From a virus: 36,243 nt of DNA. This document shows, piece by piece, positions 7,364-13,497 of the stretch. Below the pieces are notes generated by a model. That model worked only from the letters and a program-made list of their open reading frames with translations. It searched no databases and was not told where the DNA came from. The translations under genes were made by a program, and so were the position numbers. Each line of letters begins with the position of its first letter. The stretch's first letter is position 1. Location: the IMG/VR virus record IMGVR_UViG_3300045051_000064, positions 1 through 36,243 of that record. One strand, written 5' to 3'.

Positions 7364-7514
7364 TCACGCAATGAGTGCGTTTGAACAGGCCGATTTACAA
7401 AAACAACACGCCAACATGCTCGCCGCTTTGACACTCATCAGCGAAAGCGACAAATGCCCGGCGATACTCGCACAGGTTGCGATCAACGCAATCAACGGGG
7501 TGAAAATTGGGTAA
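7305..7514 (+). CDS. Small hypothetical protein
   Basis: A 69-residue protein whose start (ATG at 7305, with a second ATG at 7308) sits 5-8 bases after GAAGGAG, within the end of the zinc-binding gene. Mostly helical (FEQADLQKQHANMLAALTLISES), with no Cys cluster or membrane segment. No family recognised. The good ribosome site and gene order support it. Confidence 0.65.
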   Translation: MMTISRWNILAGESMRVRSNHAMSAFEQADLQKQHANMLAALTLISESDKCPAILAQVAINAINGVKIG

Positions 7515-7518
7515 GATT

Positions 7519-7698
7519 ATGATTGTCGGCGGCAACCGCAATGGCGAATATATCAAATGGTTCGGCAACCGTGTGCTCATAGACGGCGTGCATCATGTGC
7601 TGCATAGAGTTCATTTGTCCAATACCACAATGGGCGAGTATTACGTCAAAGAGGGTGTGCCTCCAGGTGAAATCGTGCGGATCGAGGTGTGCGGATGA
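7519..7698 (+). CDS. Small hypothetical protein
   Basis: A 59-residue protein, MIVGGNRNGEYIKWFGNRVL..., rich in beta-type residues. The ATG at 7519 is preferred; an in-frame TTG at 7507 is possible. Its stop overlaps the polymerase start as ATGA, so translation of the polymerase may depend on it. Function unknown. Confidence 0.65.
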   Translation: MIVGGNRNGEYIKWFGNRVLIDGVHHVLHRVHLSNTTMGEYYVKEGVPPGEIVRIEVCG

Positions 7699-9674
7699 GC
7701 CGTCTAATCTGTGAAGCGTGCGATCACGGTTACGATCCAGACGCAATGGAGTGCCCGTGGTGCGGTGCATCGGCACAACTGGCACACGTCTCACACTCCA
7801 TCAGCGTGTTCGATACCGAATGCTATCCGAATTATTGGCTGTGCAAATTTGACACTGGTGAAGTGTTCCAACTGACACCGGGCGGTACGCTCGATATTGC
7901 CGGTCTGCGTCGCGCATTGAGTCAGTACACAATAGTCAGCTTCAACGGTATTAGCTACGACATACCTATTGTGAGCCTCGCGCTGCAAGGTCACGACAAC
8001 GCTACGCTCAAGGCTGCATCCGATGCTATCATTGTTGGTGGCAAGCGTGCGTGGGAGATAACCCGTGACCTGTTGGAATGGTGCGATCATATCGACATGA
8101 TCGAGGTCGCGCCAGGACAGGCAAGTCTCAAGATGTACGGCGCAAAGATGCATTCTCGCAAGCTGCAAGACTTGCCGTTCGATCCGAATCTACCGTTGGC
8201 ATGGTGGCAGATAGTATTGTTGCGCGATTACTGTGACAACGATCTGCACACCACCCGCGAGTTGTACGACACGTTTCAAGCGCAACTCGATCTGCGCAAA
8301 AATATGAGTGCCGAATACGGTGTTGATCTGCGCAGTAAATCAGACGCGCAGATTGCCGAAGCTGTGATGAAGCAGACATTGCCGTTCAAAGTCGAACGTC
8401 CATATATTTCACCCGGCACGCAGTTCAAATATCAGCCGCCAGAATGGTTGCATTTCCAGCACTTGCAACTTCTGCAACTGCTCGACCGCAACGCTTTCAC
8501 CGTGTCCATGTCTGGCGGCGTTGATATGCCGGACGAATTGGCGAACACACTTATCCGCATCGGAAGCAGCGCATACAAAATGGGCATCGGCGGGCTGCAT
8601 AGCACCGAGTCGCAAATTGTGCATCTGGCCGACAATCAATACGAACTGACGGATTTTGACGTTGCGAGCTACTATCCATCGTTGATCTTGCGCACCGGTA
8701 TCGCGCCGCAGCAAATCGGGCCGCAATTCCAGAACATTTACCGGCAGTGGTATGATCGCCGACTTGCTGCAAAACGTAGCGGCGATAAAAAAACCGCCAA
8801 CAGTCTCAAGACGCTTCTTAATGGCACGTTCGGAAAGCTCGGTAGCATGTGGTCGATATTTTACGCACCGACTGAAATGATACAAGTCACCGTAACCGGG
8901 CAGCTTGCTTTGCTCATGCTGATCGAGATGTTGGAGCTGCATAGTATTCAGGTGGTAAGTGCCAACACGGACGGTATCGTGCTACGCACACGGCGCGATA
9001 TGGCATGGCTGCGCGACCAGTGTGTTGCGTGGTGGGAGTCGGTCACACGGTTTGAGACTGAGCGTACTGATTACACAATGCTTGCCAGTCGTGATGTGAA
9101 CAGTTTTATCGCAGTCAAACCGGACGGTACGGTAAAACTCAAAGGCGCATTTGCCCCACCGGAGCCGGGCGCGTCCGGCTGGCCCAATCCAACCGGCCAA
9201 GTGTGCGTCGATGCGGTCGTAGCATATTTGGCCAATGGCGTGCCATTACGTGACACCGTGTACGCGTGCCAGGATGTGCGGCAGTTTGTCTATGTGCGAC
9301 AAGTCAAAGGTGGTGGATCGTATTTGGCATCCGCCGTGCCGCCGAAATCGACCACACTCACGATGATGCGGACATTCTGTGGCATCGAAGGGCTTACCAG
9401 CGATGAAGTTCGCGCCATCTATGCCACCACCCGTGACCAAGCGTTATCCCAGGCTCGATACTTGGGCAAGGCAGTGCGCTGGTACTATTCGGCAGGCTCG
9501 ACAGGTTGCATAATCACACCAGCTGGCGGACTGGTTGCACGAACGGAGGGTTGCGTTCCGCTTATGGATCTGACAGACAGCGTGCCGGACGACATTGACC
9601 GCGAATGGTATGTGCGTGAAGCTCGATCCCTGTTGATTGATTTGGGTATTGACATCGCCGTCAATAATCTGTAG
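7695..9674 (+). CDS. Family-B DNA polymerase with 3'-5' exonuclease
   Basis: A 659-residue replicative polymerase. An N-terminal zinc ribbon (C6, C9, C20, C23) precedes the exonuclease motifs: D40-T-E42 (Exo I), N84...D89 (Exo II) and Y179-C-D-N-D183 (Exo III). The polymerase motifs are A DFDVASYYPS (320-329), B KTLLNGTFG (372-380) and C ANTDG (423-427). Motif C has Asn where most B polymerases have the first Asp of DTD, but the second, catalytic Asp426 is kept. Motifs A and B are only ~45 residues apart, so the TPR2 insertion of protein-primed enzymes is absent. It copies the phage genome with helicase and ssDNA-binding protein. The start at 7695 overlaps the previous stop. Comparable modules often carry a family-A enzyme instead. 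Confidence 0.9.
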   Translation: MSRLICEACDHGYDPDAMECPWCGASAQLAHVSHSISVFDTECYPNYWLCKFDTGEVFQLTPGGTLDIAGLRRALSQYTIVSFNGISYDIPIVSLALQGHDNATLKAASDAIIVGGKRAWEITRDLLEWCDHIDMIEVAPGQASLKMYGAKMHSRKLQDLPFDPNLPLAWWQIVLLRDYCDNDLHTTRELYDTFQAQLDLRKNMSAEYGVDLRSKSDAQIAEAVMKQTLPFKVERPYISPGTQFKYQPPEWLHFQHLQLLQLLDRNAFTVSMSGGVDMPDELANTLIRIGSSAYKMGIGGLHSTESQIVHLADNQYELTDFDVASYYPSLILRTGIAPQQIGPQFQNIYRQWYDRRLAAKRSGDKKTANSLKTLLNGTFGKLGSMWSIFYAPTEMIQVTVTGQLALLMLIEMLELHSIQVVSANTDGIVLRTRRDMAWLRDQCVAWWESVTRFETERTDYTMLASRDVNSFIAVKPDGTVKLKGAFAPPEPGASGWPNPTGQVCVDAVVAYLANGVPLRDTVYACQDVRQFVYVRQVKGGGSYLASAVPPKSTTLTMMRTFCGIEGLTSDEVRAIYATTRDQALSQARYLGKAVRWYYSAGSTGCIITPAGGLVARTEGCVPLMDLTDSVPDDIDREWYVREARSLLIDLGIDIAVNNL

Positions 9675-9724
9675 GATTTGGCGCAGGGGTGAATATGAAA
9701 AGTGAAACTCGGCGCGATACTGGC

Positions 9725-9789
9725 GGCTAACGAACAGAAATAACCGGCTCCGCGCTTTTGCGGAGTCCGGGTTGATTGACGGGTTAGGC
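9725..9789 (+). other. Integron attC-like site 1
   Basis: A 65-base imperfect palindrome opening with GGCTAAC (9725-9731) and ending with GTTAGGC (9783-9789), the pattern of integron R'' (RYYYAAC, one mismatch here) and R' (GTTRRRY) boxes. Inside are unpaired spacers of 10 and 9 bases, an AACCGG / CCGGGTT arm, and a CTCCGC / GCGGAG stem closed by CTTTT-rich loop bases. Two bases, T and G, are extra on the right arm only, like attC extrahelical bases. It lies just after the polymerase and a possible 11-codon frame (9695-9730) whose TAA is inside the R'' box. No integron integrase is visible. Confidence 0.6.
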
Positions 9790-9856
9790 CCCGTCTTAAC
9801 TACGGAGATAAAAATGCCAAAAGCAAAAATCCCGGCAAACGCAAAGGAGAATGAAG

Positions 9857-10264
9857 ATGCAACACGCACGCAGCGATTACAACGTAATTCAGGACACCAC
9901 GGCGGCCCGCAAGCTGGCAGAGCTTGTACTGGACATGCAGATGGCGACCGACAAGGGATTGGTGGCTCGACGACTCGCCCGCGAAGTGCTCGGCATTACC
10001 GATGCCGGCCGCGCTCCCGCGATGAACCCGATTACCACCAATGGCACGACTCGCTTGATTCCCGACGATGAGCCGGTATTCCTGCTGCGCGGCCAAGATC
10101 AGCACGCCTCGAAAACCGTGTGCTTCTGGGCCTCGGCAGTCGAAGCGGCGGGCGGAGACCCGGAGATTGTGAGGGTTGCGAGAGCGCATGCCGTGAAGAT
10201 GCTCGACTGGCCGAAGAAGAAGCAACCGGACTTGCCGGCTAACGCCAACATAACCGGCGGCTGA
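9857..10264 (+). CDS. Small phage protein bracketed by attC-like sites
   Basis: A 135-residue protein. The ATG at 9857 is 7 bases from AAAGGAG; the in-frame ATG at 9851 is too close. The C-terminal half (EPVFLLRGQDQHASKTVCFWASAVEAAGGDPEIVRVARAHAVKM then WPKKKQPDLPA) matches a phage and plasmid family I know only as hypothetical. The last ~9 codons run into the attC-like site, so the natural end was probably near DLPA. An alternative frame starting at 9814 behind ACGGAG overlaps it and may be only a short translated leader. With an attC-like site on both sides, the unit 9784-10288 has the layout of a single gene cassette. Confidence 0.75.
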   Translation: MQHARSDYNVIQDTTAARKLAELVLDMQMATDKGLVARRLAREVLGITDAGRAPAMNPITTNGTTRLIPDDEPVFLLRGQDQHASKTVCFWASAVEAAGGDPEIVRVARAHAVKMLDWPKKKQPDLPANANITGG

Positions 10265-10294
10265 AAGCCGTCCGCGTTGATGTAAAAGTTAGGC
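10237..10294 (+). other. Integron attC-like site 2
   Basis: A 58-base imperfect palindrome with the architecture of site 1: GGCTAAC (10237-10243), 8-base spacer, AAC-CGG arm, CGGCT / AGCCG stem with GAA loop, one extra T and one extra C on the right arm, GTT, 9-base spacer, GTTAGGC (10288-10294). The loop and spacers differ from site 1 while the boxes and bulges are kept, which is how attC sites vary. Confidence 0.6.
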
Positions 10295-10323
10295 TGGTTT
10301 TGTCAATAACGAAGAGGTGAGTT

Positions 10324-10650
10324 ATGACTGATGAAATTATTATCGGCAAGTGCAAGTGTGGCGGATATGGACAGGTATTTAATGCTGAAACTGAGCATGA
10401 AATGGGTCGCTGCCACGATAGTTTGCCAGTTGTGAAGGAGCGATCTAAATGCTATTCACTAATATCAAAACAACAGCTTCAAATTGAAGATTTGCTCAAT
10501 GAAGTGTCTGATTTTAAAGATAGCATATCGAAAGTGCGACTGCTCTTGGTATGCATCGGCGGACCTCTTAACGATAACAAGCTCGGATACTCTAAAGAAC
10601 AGCGTGCGGTTTTTTCTAAAATTTTAGACATACTAGGTGACGATGCCTAA
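10324..10650 (+). CDS. Hypothetical protein, possible second cassette gene
   Basis: A 108-residue protein starting at the ATG at 10324 behind GAGGTGAG. The N-terminus has a small Cys motif (CKCGG, later C), followed by a helical, coiled-coil-like middle (SKQQLQIEDLLNEVSDFKDSI). Not recognised. The gene is clearly richer in A/T than the replication genes, and its TAA stop lies inside GCCTAAC, an R''-type box, as is common for cassette genes. It directly follows attC-like site 2, so it may be a captured cassette. Confidence 0.7.
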   Translation: MTDEIIIGKCKCGGYGQVFNAETEHEMGRCHDSLPVVKERSKCYSLISKQQLQIEDLLNEVSDFKDSISKVRLLLVCIGGPLNDNKLGYSKEQRAVFSKILDILGDDA

Positions 10651-10683
10651 CGAGGTATAGACACCTCCAAAGGTGCATAATCC
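10645..10683 (+). other. Possible degenerate third attC-like site
   Basis: GCCTAAC (10645-10651) fits RYYYAAC and is followed by a CACCT-CCAA-AGGTG hairpin, but no GTTRRRY box closes it. Either a truncated site or chance. Confidence 0.25.
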
Positions 10684-10704
10684 AGAAAACACACAGGAGA
10701 TATT

Positions 10705-10959
10705 ATGAACAAATGCTCACCTCAACAGATGTTAAAAGTGATCGCACGGAACGCGGAAGCCCCAGTGCATTTGCCGGAGACGCGATTGATTTTAGCCATA
10801 TTCGGAACTGCAATAAGTGATCTGTTAGATCCGGATCATCGCAGAAGCGCGAGGCGATTTTTTGCCAACGGACTTTTTCATATATACTGCGACTTGATCG
10901 GTTTGAATCCGAGCACCACTCGACAATTATTAGTTACCGGTGGATTTTTACGCGTATGA
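10705..10959 (+). CDS. Small phage protein, conserved ARRFF motif type
   Basis: An 84-residue protein with the ATG at 10705 seven bases after CAGGAGA. The core DPDHRRSARRFFANGLFHIYCDLIGLNPSTTRQLL resembles a widespread small phage family (acidic DP, then ARRFF, then a helix-turn-helix-like C-terminus). These are usually annotated as hypothetical and sit near replication or regulatory genes. DNA binding is plausible from the short C-terminal helices but not shown. Confidence 0.75.
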   Translation: MNKCSPQQMLKVIARNAEAPVHLPETRLILAIFGTAISDLLDPDHRRSARRFFANGLFHIYCDLIGLNPSTTRQLLVTGGFLRV

Positions 10960-11036
10960 TTAAAAACTACATTTATCTGCGAATGCGTAACGTGCGGCAC
11001 GGTGTTGCATTTCGAACGGCTACCGGTCGATTGTGA
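10956..11036 (+). CDS. Possible 26-residue peptide
   Basis: A frame of 26 codons whose ATG overlaps the previous stop as ATGA, encoding a basic peptide (MIKNYIYLRMRNVRHG...). Support is coupling only. Could be a non-functional read-on at the end of the operon. Confidence 0.3.
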   Translation: MIKNYIYLRMRNVRHGVAFRTATGRL

Positions 11037-11048
11037 AAGACCGATGTG

Positions 11049-11300
11049 ATGCGTGCCATATTCCTGTTCGCAGCATTGCTTTATAGTCAGGATGCCACCA
11101 CGGAAAAGCATGTGACGCGATTAGGTAGTTACCTGCCGGAGTTTATTGGGGCACCGTGCAGCTTGGCAAGCGATTATGAAGATGGGAAATGTGTTCTGGT
11201 CACAGTCAGATCGCGACCCAAGATCGTCAAGGCCATTACCACTTCCACCCTACACCGACACCGACAAACCAAGCGCCATCACTATCGATCGAGGCGTTAA
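11049..11300 (+). CDS. Possible small secreted protein at the operon end
   Basis: An 83-residue frame from the ATG at 11049. The N-terminus (MRAIFLFAALLYSQD) resembles a short signal peptide. The last ~65 bases run antisense into the end of the lysis gene, and the tail there (RHRQTKRHHYRSRR) is unlikely to be selected protein sequence. The ribosome site is weak. Kept as a possible truncated gene; no terminator is visible between the converging operons. Confidence 0.35.
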   Translation: MRAIFLFAALLYSQDATTEKHVTRLGSYLPEFIGAPCSLASDYEDGKCVLVTVRSRPKIVKAITTSTLHRHRQTKRHHYRSRR

Positions 11301-11766
11301 TGCCGGCATGGAACGACTTGATCTGCAGTACATCCTCGCGCAGTGAGAGCCGGACAACCCGTAACCCACTCCAAGATTTGATGCCGTAATCGACCCGTAG
11401 CTCGCCGGTCTGTTCGACCGCGAGCCATGGATGCGGTTCGCTTCGATATAAGGTCTGCACTTCGCCGGTCTGCGCGTCAATCACTGTTGTGACGGTCTGC
11501 GGGTGGGTGTCTTTGGGCAGGCGGGCGGAGGTCAGGACGTATTTGTTCGGGTCGTCCTTGATCTCGTCCGGCAGTTTCAGTTTGCGCTTTGCCGGCGCGG
11601 TGTAGACCGGCACCTTGGGCGGCGTGATGTCCACCCTCGGAACATCGCTCAGGCGCTTGTCCGGCTCGGCCGGGTGCCAGCTATCCACTGGCTGAGGGGT
11701 TGGCTTGAATAACCACAACACCAGCCCGGCGACCAGCACCATAACGATGATGGCGAGCTTATTCAT
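11236..11766 (-). CDS. Membrane-anchored periplasmic protein of the lysis cassette
   Basis: A 176-residue protein with one N-terminal membrane segment (MNKLAIIVMVLVAGLVLWLF), then a Pro-rich stretch and a soluble domain with VTTVIDAQTGEVQTLYRSEPHPWLA. I recognise this pattern from phage proteins near lysis genes that are called hypothetical. The ATG at 11766 overlaps the holin stop by eight bases. Its position fits a spanin-like role, but it lacks the long coiled coil of Rz proteins, so function is open. It ends the lysis cassette, converging with the early operon. Confidence 0.72.
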   Translation of the reverse strand: MNKLAIIVMVLVAGLVLWLFKPTPQPVDSWHPAEPDKRLSDVPRVDITPPKVPVYTAPAKRKLKLPDEIKDDPNKYVLTSARLPKDTHPQTVTTVIDAQTGEVQTLYRSEPHPWLAVEQTGELRVDYGIKSWSGLRVVRLSLREDVLQIKSFHAGINASIDSDGAWFVGVGVGWKW

Positions 11767-12103
11767 TCCCGCCCTTGTTGATCTGCGAGTCGAACAGATA
11801 ACCGGTGCCGAAGGCCATGATGGCGACGGCGATACTGGGACCATGCAATTTGCCGAGCATCAGCATAGACCAAACCAGTTCAGGATTGATGAAGTCGGCG
11901 GTGCCAGTCGTCGCCGCAGTCCAGCTCACGCCGAGTAGGGCTATACCAGTCACGCCGGATCTGCTCGGATGATCGGCAATCAGATAGTCCAGCAACGTGC
12001 CAAAATGGCGACCGTCCTTGCATACCTTGCGGTAGTGCCAATACGCACCAAGTGTGGACATGATGAGAAATGCGATAAATGATGCGATGCTGATCGATTC
12101 CAT
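11759..12103 (-). CDS. Putative holin
   Basis: A 114-residue membrane protein with about three hydrophobic segments (near residues 5-22, 50-66 and 90-105) and a short charged end (SQINKGGNE). It follows the endolysin by two bases; GGAGGAG at the end of the endolysin gene is its ribosome site. Size, topology and place match phage holins that open the inner membrane for the endolysin. The family is usually annotated as hypothetical or holin-like, so the call rests partly on context. Confidence 0.7.
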   Translation of the reverse strand: MESISIASFIAFLIMSTLGAYWHYRKVCKDGRHFGTLLDYLIADHPSRSGVTGIALLGVSWTAATTGTADFINPELVWSMLMLGKLHGPSIAVAIMAFGTGYLFDSQINKGGNE

Positions 12104-12105
12104 GT

Positions 12106-12594
12106 TTACTCCTCCTTTATACCCAAATCAGTTATAAAACGTTGCCAGGGAAAACCCGCTCCCGGGTCGATCTTGCGTCCCGGCGAAATATCGCTGTGGC
12201 GCGTCACCCGGGTAATGCTGTGCAGGCGCAGCCATTCGCGGCACTGCTCGAGCACCGCCTCGTATTGCATGTCGGTCAGGTAGGGGTGCGCGATCGCCGT
12301 GGCGAATTGGGCGTAGTTGTGATGGCCCGCCACCATGATCTCGATGCCGAGCGAGTCGGTGTTAAAGCCGAGCGCGTGATATGCGCCCTGCTCGTCGTTG
12401 CGGCATCGGTAAATAATCCCATCCGGCGCGGCCAGGGCGTGTGCCGACAATCCACTTCGCAGCAGAAAATCCGGGGCATGTTCGTATTGCCCATGTTCGA
12501 CCTCGACGTATTCAGCCATCGCATGGACGATGATTGTCCGTGGGGTCTGGTGATGCGCACCGTAGGGGTTATAGCGGCTGCGAATGAGTCCCAC
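12106..12594 (-). CDS. Endolysin, N-acetylmuramoyl-L-alanine amidase (Amidase_2)
   Basis: A 162-residue single-domain zinc amidase that cuts between muramic acid and L-alanine of peptidoglycan. Ligand-type residues are H24 (IIVHAMAE), H133 (TRHSDISPGRKIDPG) and D143, with H52 in SAHALA. The HSDISPGRKxDPG motif is diagnostic for Amidase_2/PGRP-type enzymes. It has no signal peptide, so release depends on the holin. The start is a GTG at 12594, with AAGGG upstream inside the previous gene. Confidence 0.93.
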   Translation of the reverse strand: MGLIRSRYNPYGAHHQTPRTIIVHAMAEYVEVEHGQYEHAPDFLLRSGLSAHALAAPDGIIYRCRNDEQGAYHALGFNTDSLGIEIMVAGHHNYAQFATAIAHPYLTDMQYEAVLEQCREWLRLHSITRVTRHSDISPGRKIDPGAGFPWQRFITDLGIKEE

Positions 12595-12595
12595 T

Positions 12596-12862
12596 TTAAT
12601 GACCCTTGATCGCAGCTACAATGCCGGTCCAGATGACGTAGGCGACGCCGCCGACGAATGCGCCGATCATCACCAGCGTGCCATGGTCAGATGCCTTGCG
12701 CAATTTCTTGCCGAAGCGCAGATCCTCTCGGAATTCTTCCACGCTCTCCGGCTTGTCGATATCGACGCCGAGAATCGCAAATACTTTTTTTACTGCATGA
12801 TCGGCGGCCTGGATAGACTGGGGGCAGGTATCGACATCACGTTTCAGTTCGCACTCGTTCAT
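12596..12862 (-). CDS. Small membrane protein at head of lysis cassette
   Basis: An 88-residue protein with an amphipathic N-terminus, the motif VEEFREDLRFGKKLRKA and one C-terminal membrane segment (TLVMIGAFVGGVAYVIWTGI). I know the FREDLRFG type from small phage membrane proteins next to endolysins. It could be an antiholin or second holin; this is inference from place and topology. The ATG at 12862 has AAGGA seven bases upstream. Confidence 0.75.
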   Translation of the reverse strand: MNECELKRDVDTCPQSIQAADHAVKKVFAILGVDIDKPESVEEFREDLRFGKKLRKASDHGTLVMIGAFVGGVAYVIWTGIVAAIKGH

Positions 12863-12878
12863 CTATTCATCCTTTATC

Positions 12879-12905
12879 AAATACGCGCGTCGGCAGCGCG
12901 TATTT
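12879..12905. terminator. Perfect 10-bp hairpin before the lysis cassette
   Basis: AAATACGCGC, a 7-base loop, then GCGCGTATTT. On the plus strand it runs into TATATTTT, fitting a terminator for plus transcripts. On the minus strand it sits in the leader between the peptide at 12942-12995 and the lysis genes, where it could attenuate them. Confidence 0.5.
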
Positions 12906-12941
12906 ATATTTTCAGCGCCTTTGCGGTAATTGCACTCATAT

Positions 12942-12995
12942 TTACAGTATCGGGTAGGTGTCGGCGACTGCGGTTCTTGCTGATAGCTGTGTCAT
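12942..12995 (-). CDS. Possible 17-residue leader peptide
   Basis: ATG at 12995 with AAGGA upstream encodes MTQLSARTAVADTYPIL and stop. It precedes the 10-bp hairpin and the lysis genes, the arrangement of a leader-peptide attenuator. Only the ribosome site and position support it. Confidence 0.3.
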   Translation of the reverse strand: MTQLSARTAVADTYPIL

Positions 12996-13016
12996 GGTCA
13001 GTCCTTAAAAAGAGTA

Positions 13017-13045
13017 TTGACTTATAGAAAAATAAAGCGCATAAT
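13017..13045 (+). promoter_or_regulatory. Promoter of the secreted-protein gene
   Basis: TTGACT (13017-13022), 17 bases, CATAAT (13040-13045). It lies in the only minus-to-plus switch inside the late region and points at the gene at 13135, so that gene can be expressed independently of the late operon. Confidence 0.65.
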
Positions 13046-13134
13046 CATCACGTGGTCGCCGGAGGGCGGGTAAGTTGGCGGAGCCTATACTCCCGATTGC
13101 TACACCACTCACTCGACGCTTATAGGAGCACATC

Positions 13135-13497
13135 GTGCTGAAACCGTTTATTCTCGTCTGCCTTCTCACCATCGCCTCGTCCGCCCGTGCCGACGAGTGG
13201 CGCGACGCCGACACCTACCGCGAAGCCACGTACCTCACGCTGCACGCGCTGGACTGGCTCCAAACGCGCAACATCGCGCGCGATCCGACCAGATGGCACG
13301 AGCAGAATCCCATCCTCGGCGCCCACCCCTCTGTGGGCCGGGTCGATGGCTACTTCGCCCTCGCCGGCTTGGCGCAGTACGCCATAGCTAGGTACCTCCC
13401 TGCGGAGTACCGCGAGGCGTTCCAGTACGTGGGCATCGGCTTCGAGGGCGGGATGGTGTCTCATAATTTTTCGCTCGGAATAGGGGTTCATTTTTAA
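13135..13497 (+). CDS. Secreted phage protein of moron type
   Basis: A 120-residue protein starting with GTG at 13135 behind AGGAG. The N-terminus is a clear signal peptide (MLKPFILVCLLTIASSARA), so the mature protein is periplasmic or at the outer membrane. The core LDWLQTRNIARDPTRWHEQNPILG.HPS...YFALAG matches a family common in phages and prophages, function unknown. It has its own promoter and opposes the late genes on both sides. Its stop overlaps the tail-protein stop at 13494-13497. This placement is typical of an independently expressed host-modifying (moron) gene; that role is inferred. Confidence 0.8.
   Translation: MLKPFILVCLLTIASSARADEWRDADTYREATYLTLHALDWLQTRNIARDPTRWHEQNPILGAHPSVGRVDGYFALAGLAQYAIARYLPAEYREAFQYVGIGFEGGMVSHNFSLGIGVHF

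Noticed and set aside
9695-9730. 11-codon frame with ribosome-like site ending in attC-like site 1
   Set aside because: Too short to call; recalls the short ORF of some integron leaders but could be chance.
9814-10071. 85-codon frame behind ACGGAG
   Set aside because: Only its first ~15 codons precede the better-supported gene at 9857; the rest is an Arg/His-rich overlap frame. It may be a translated leader but not a convincing gene.
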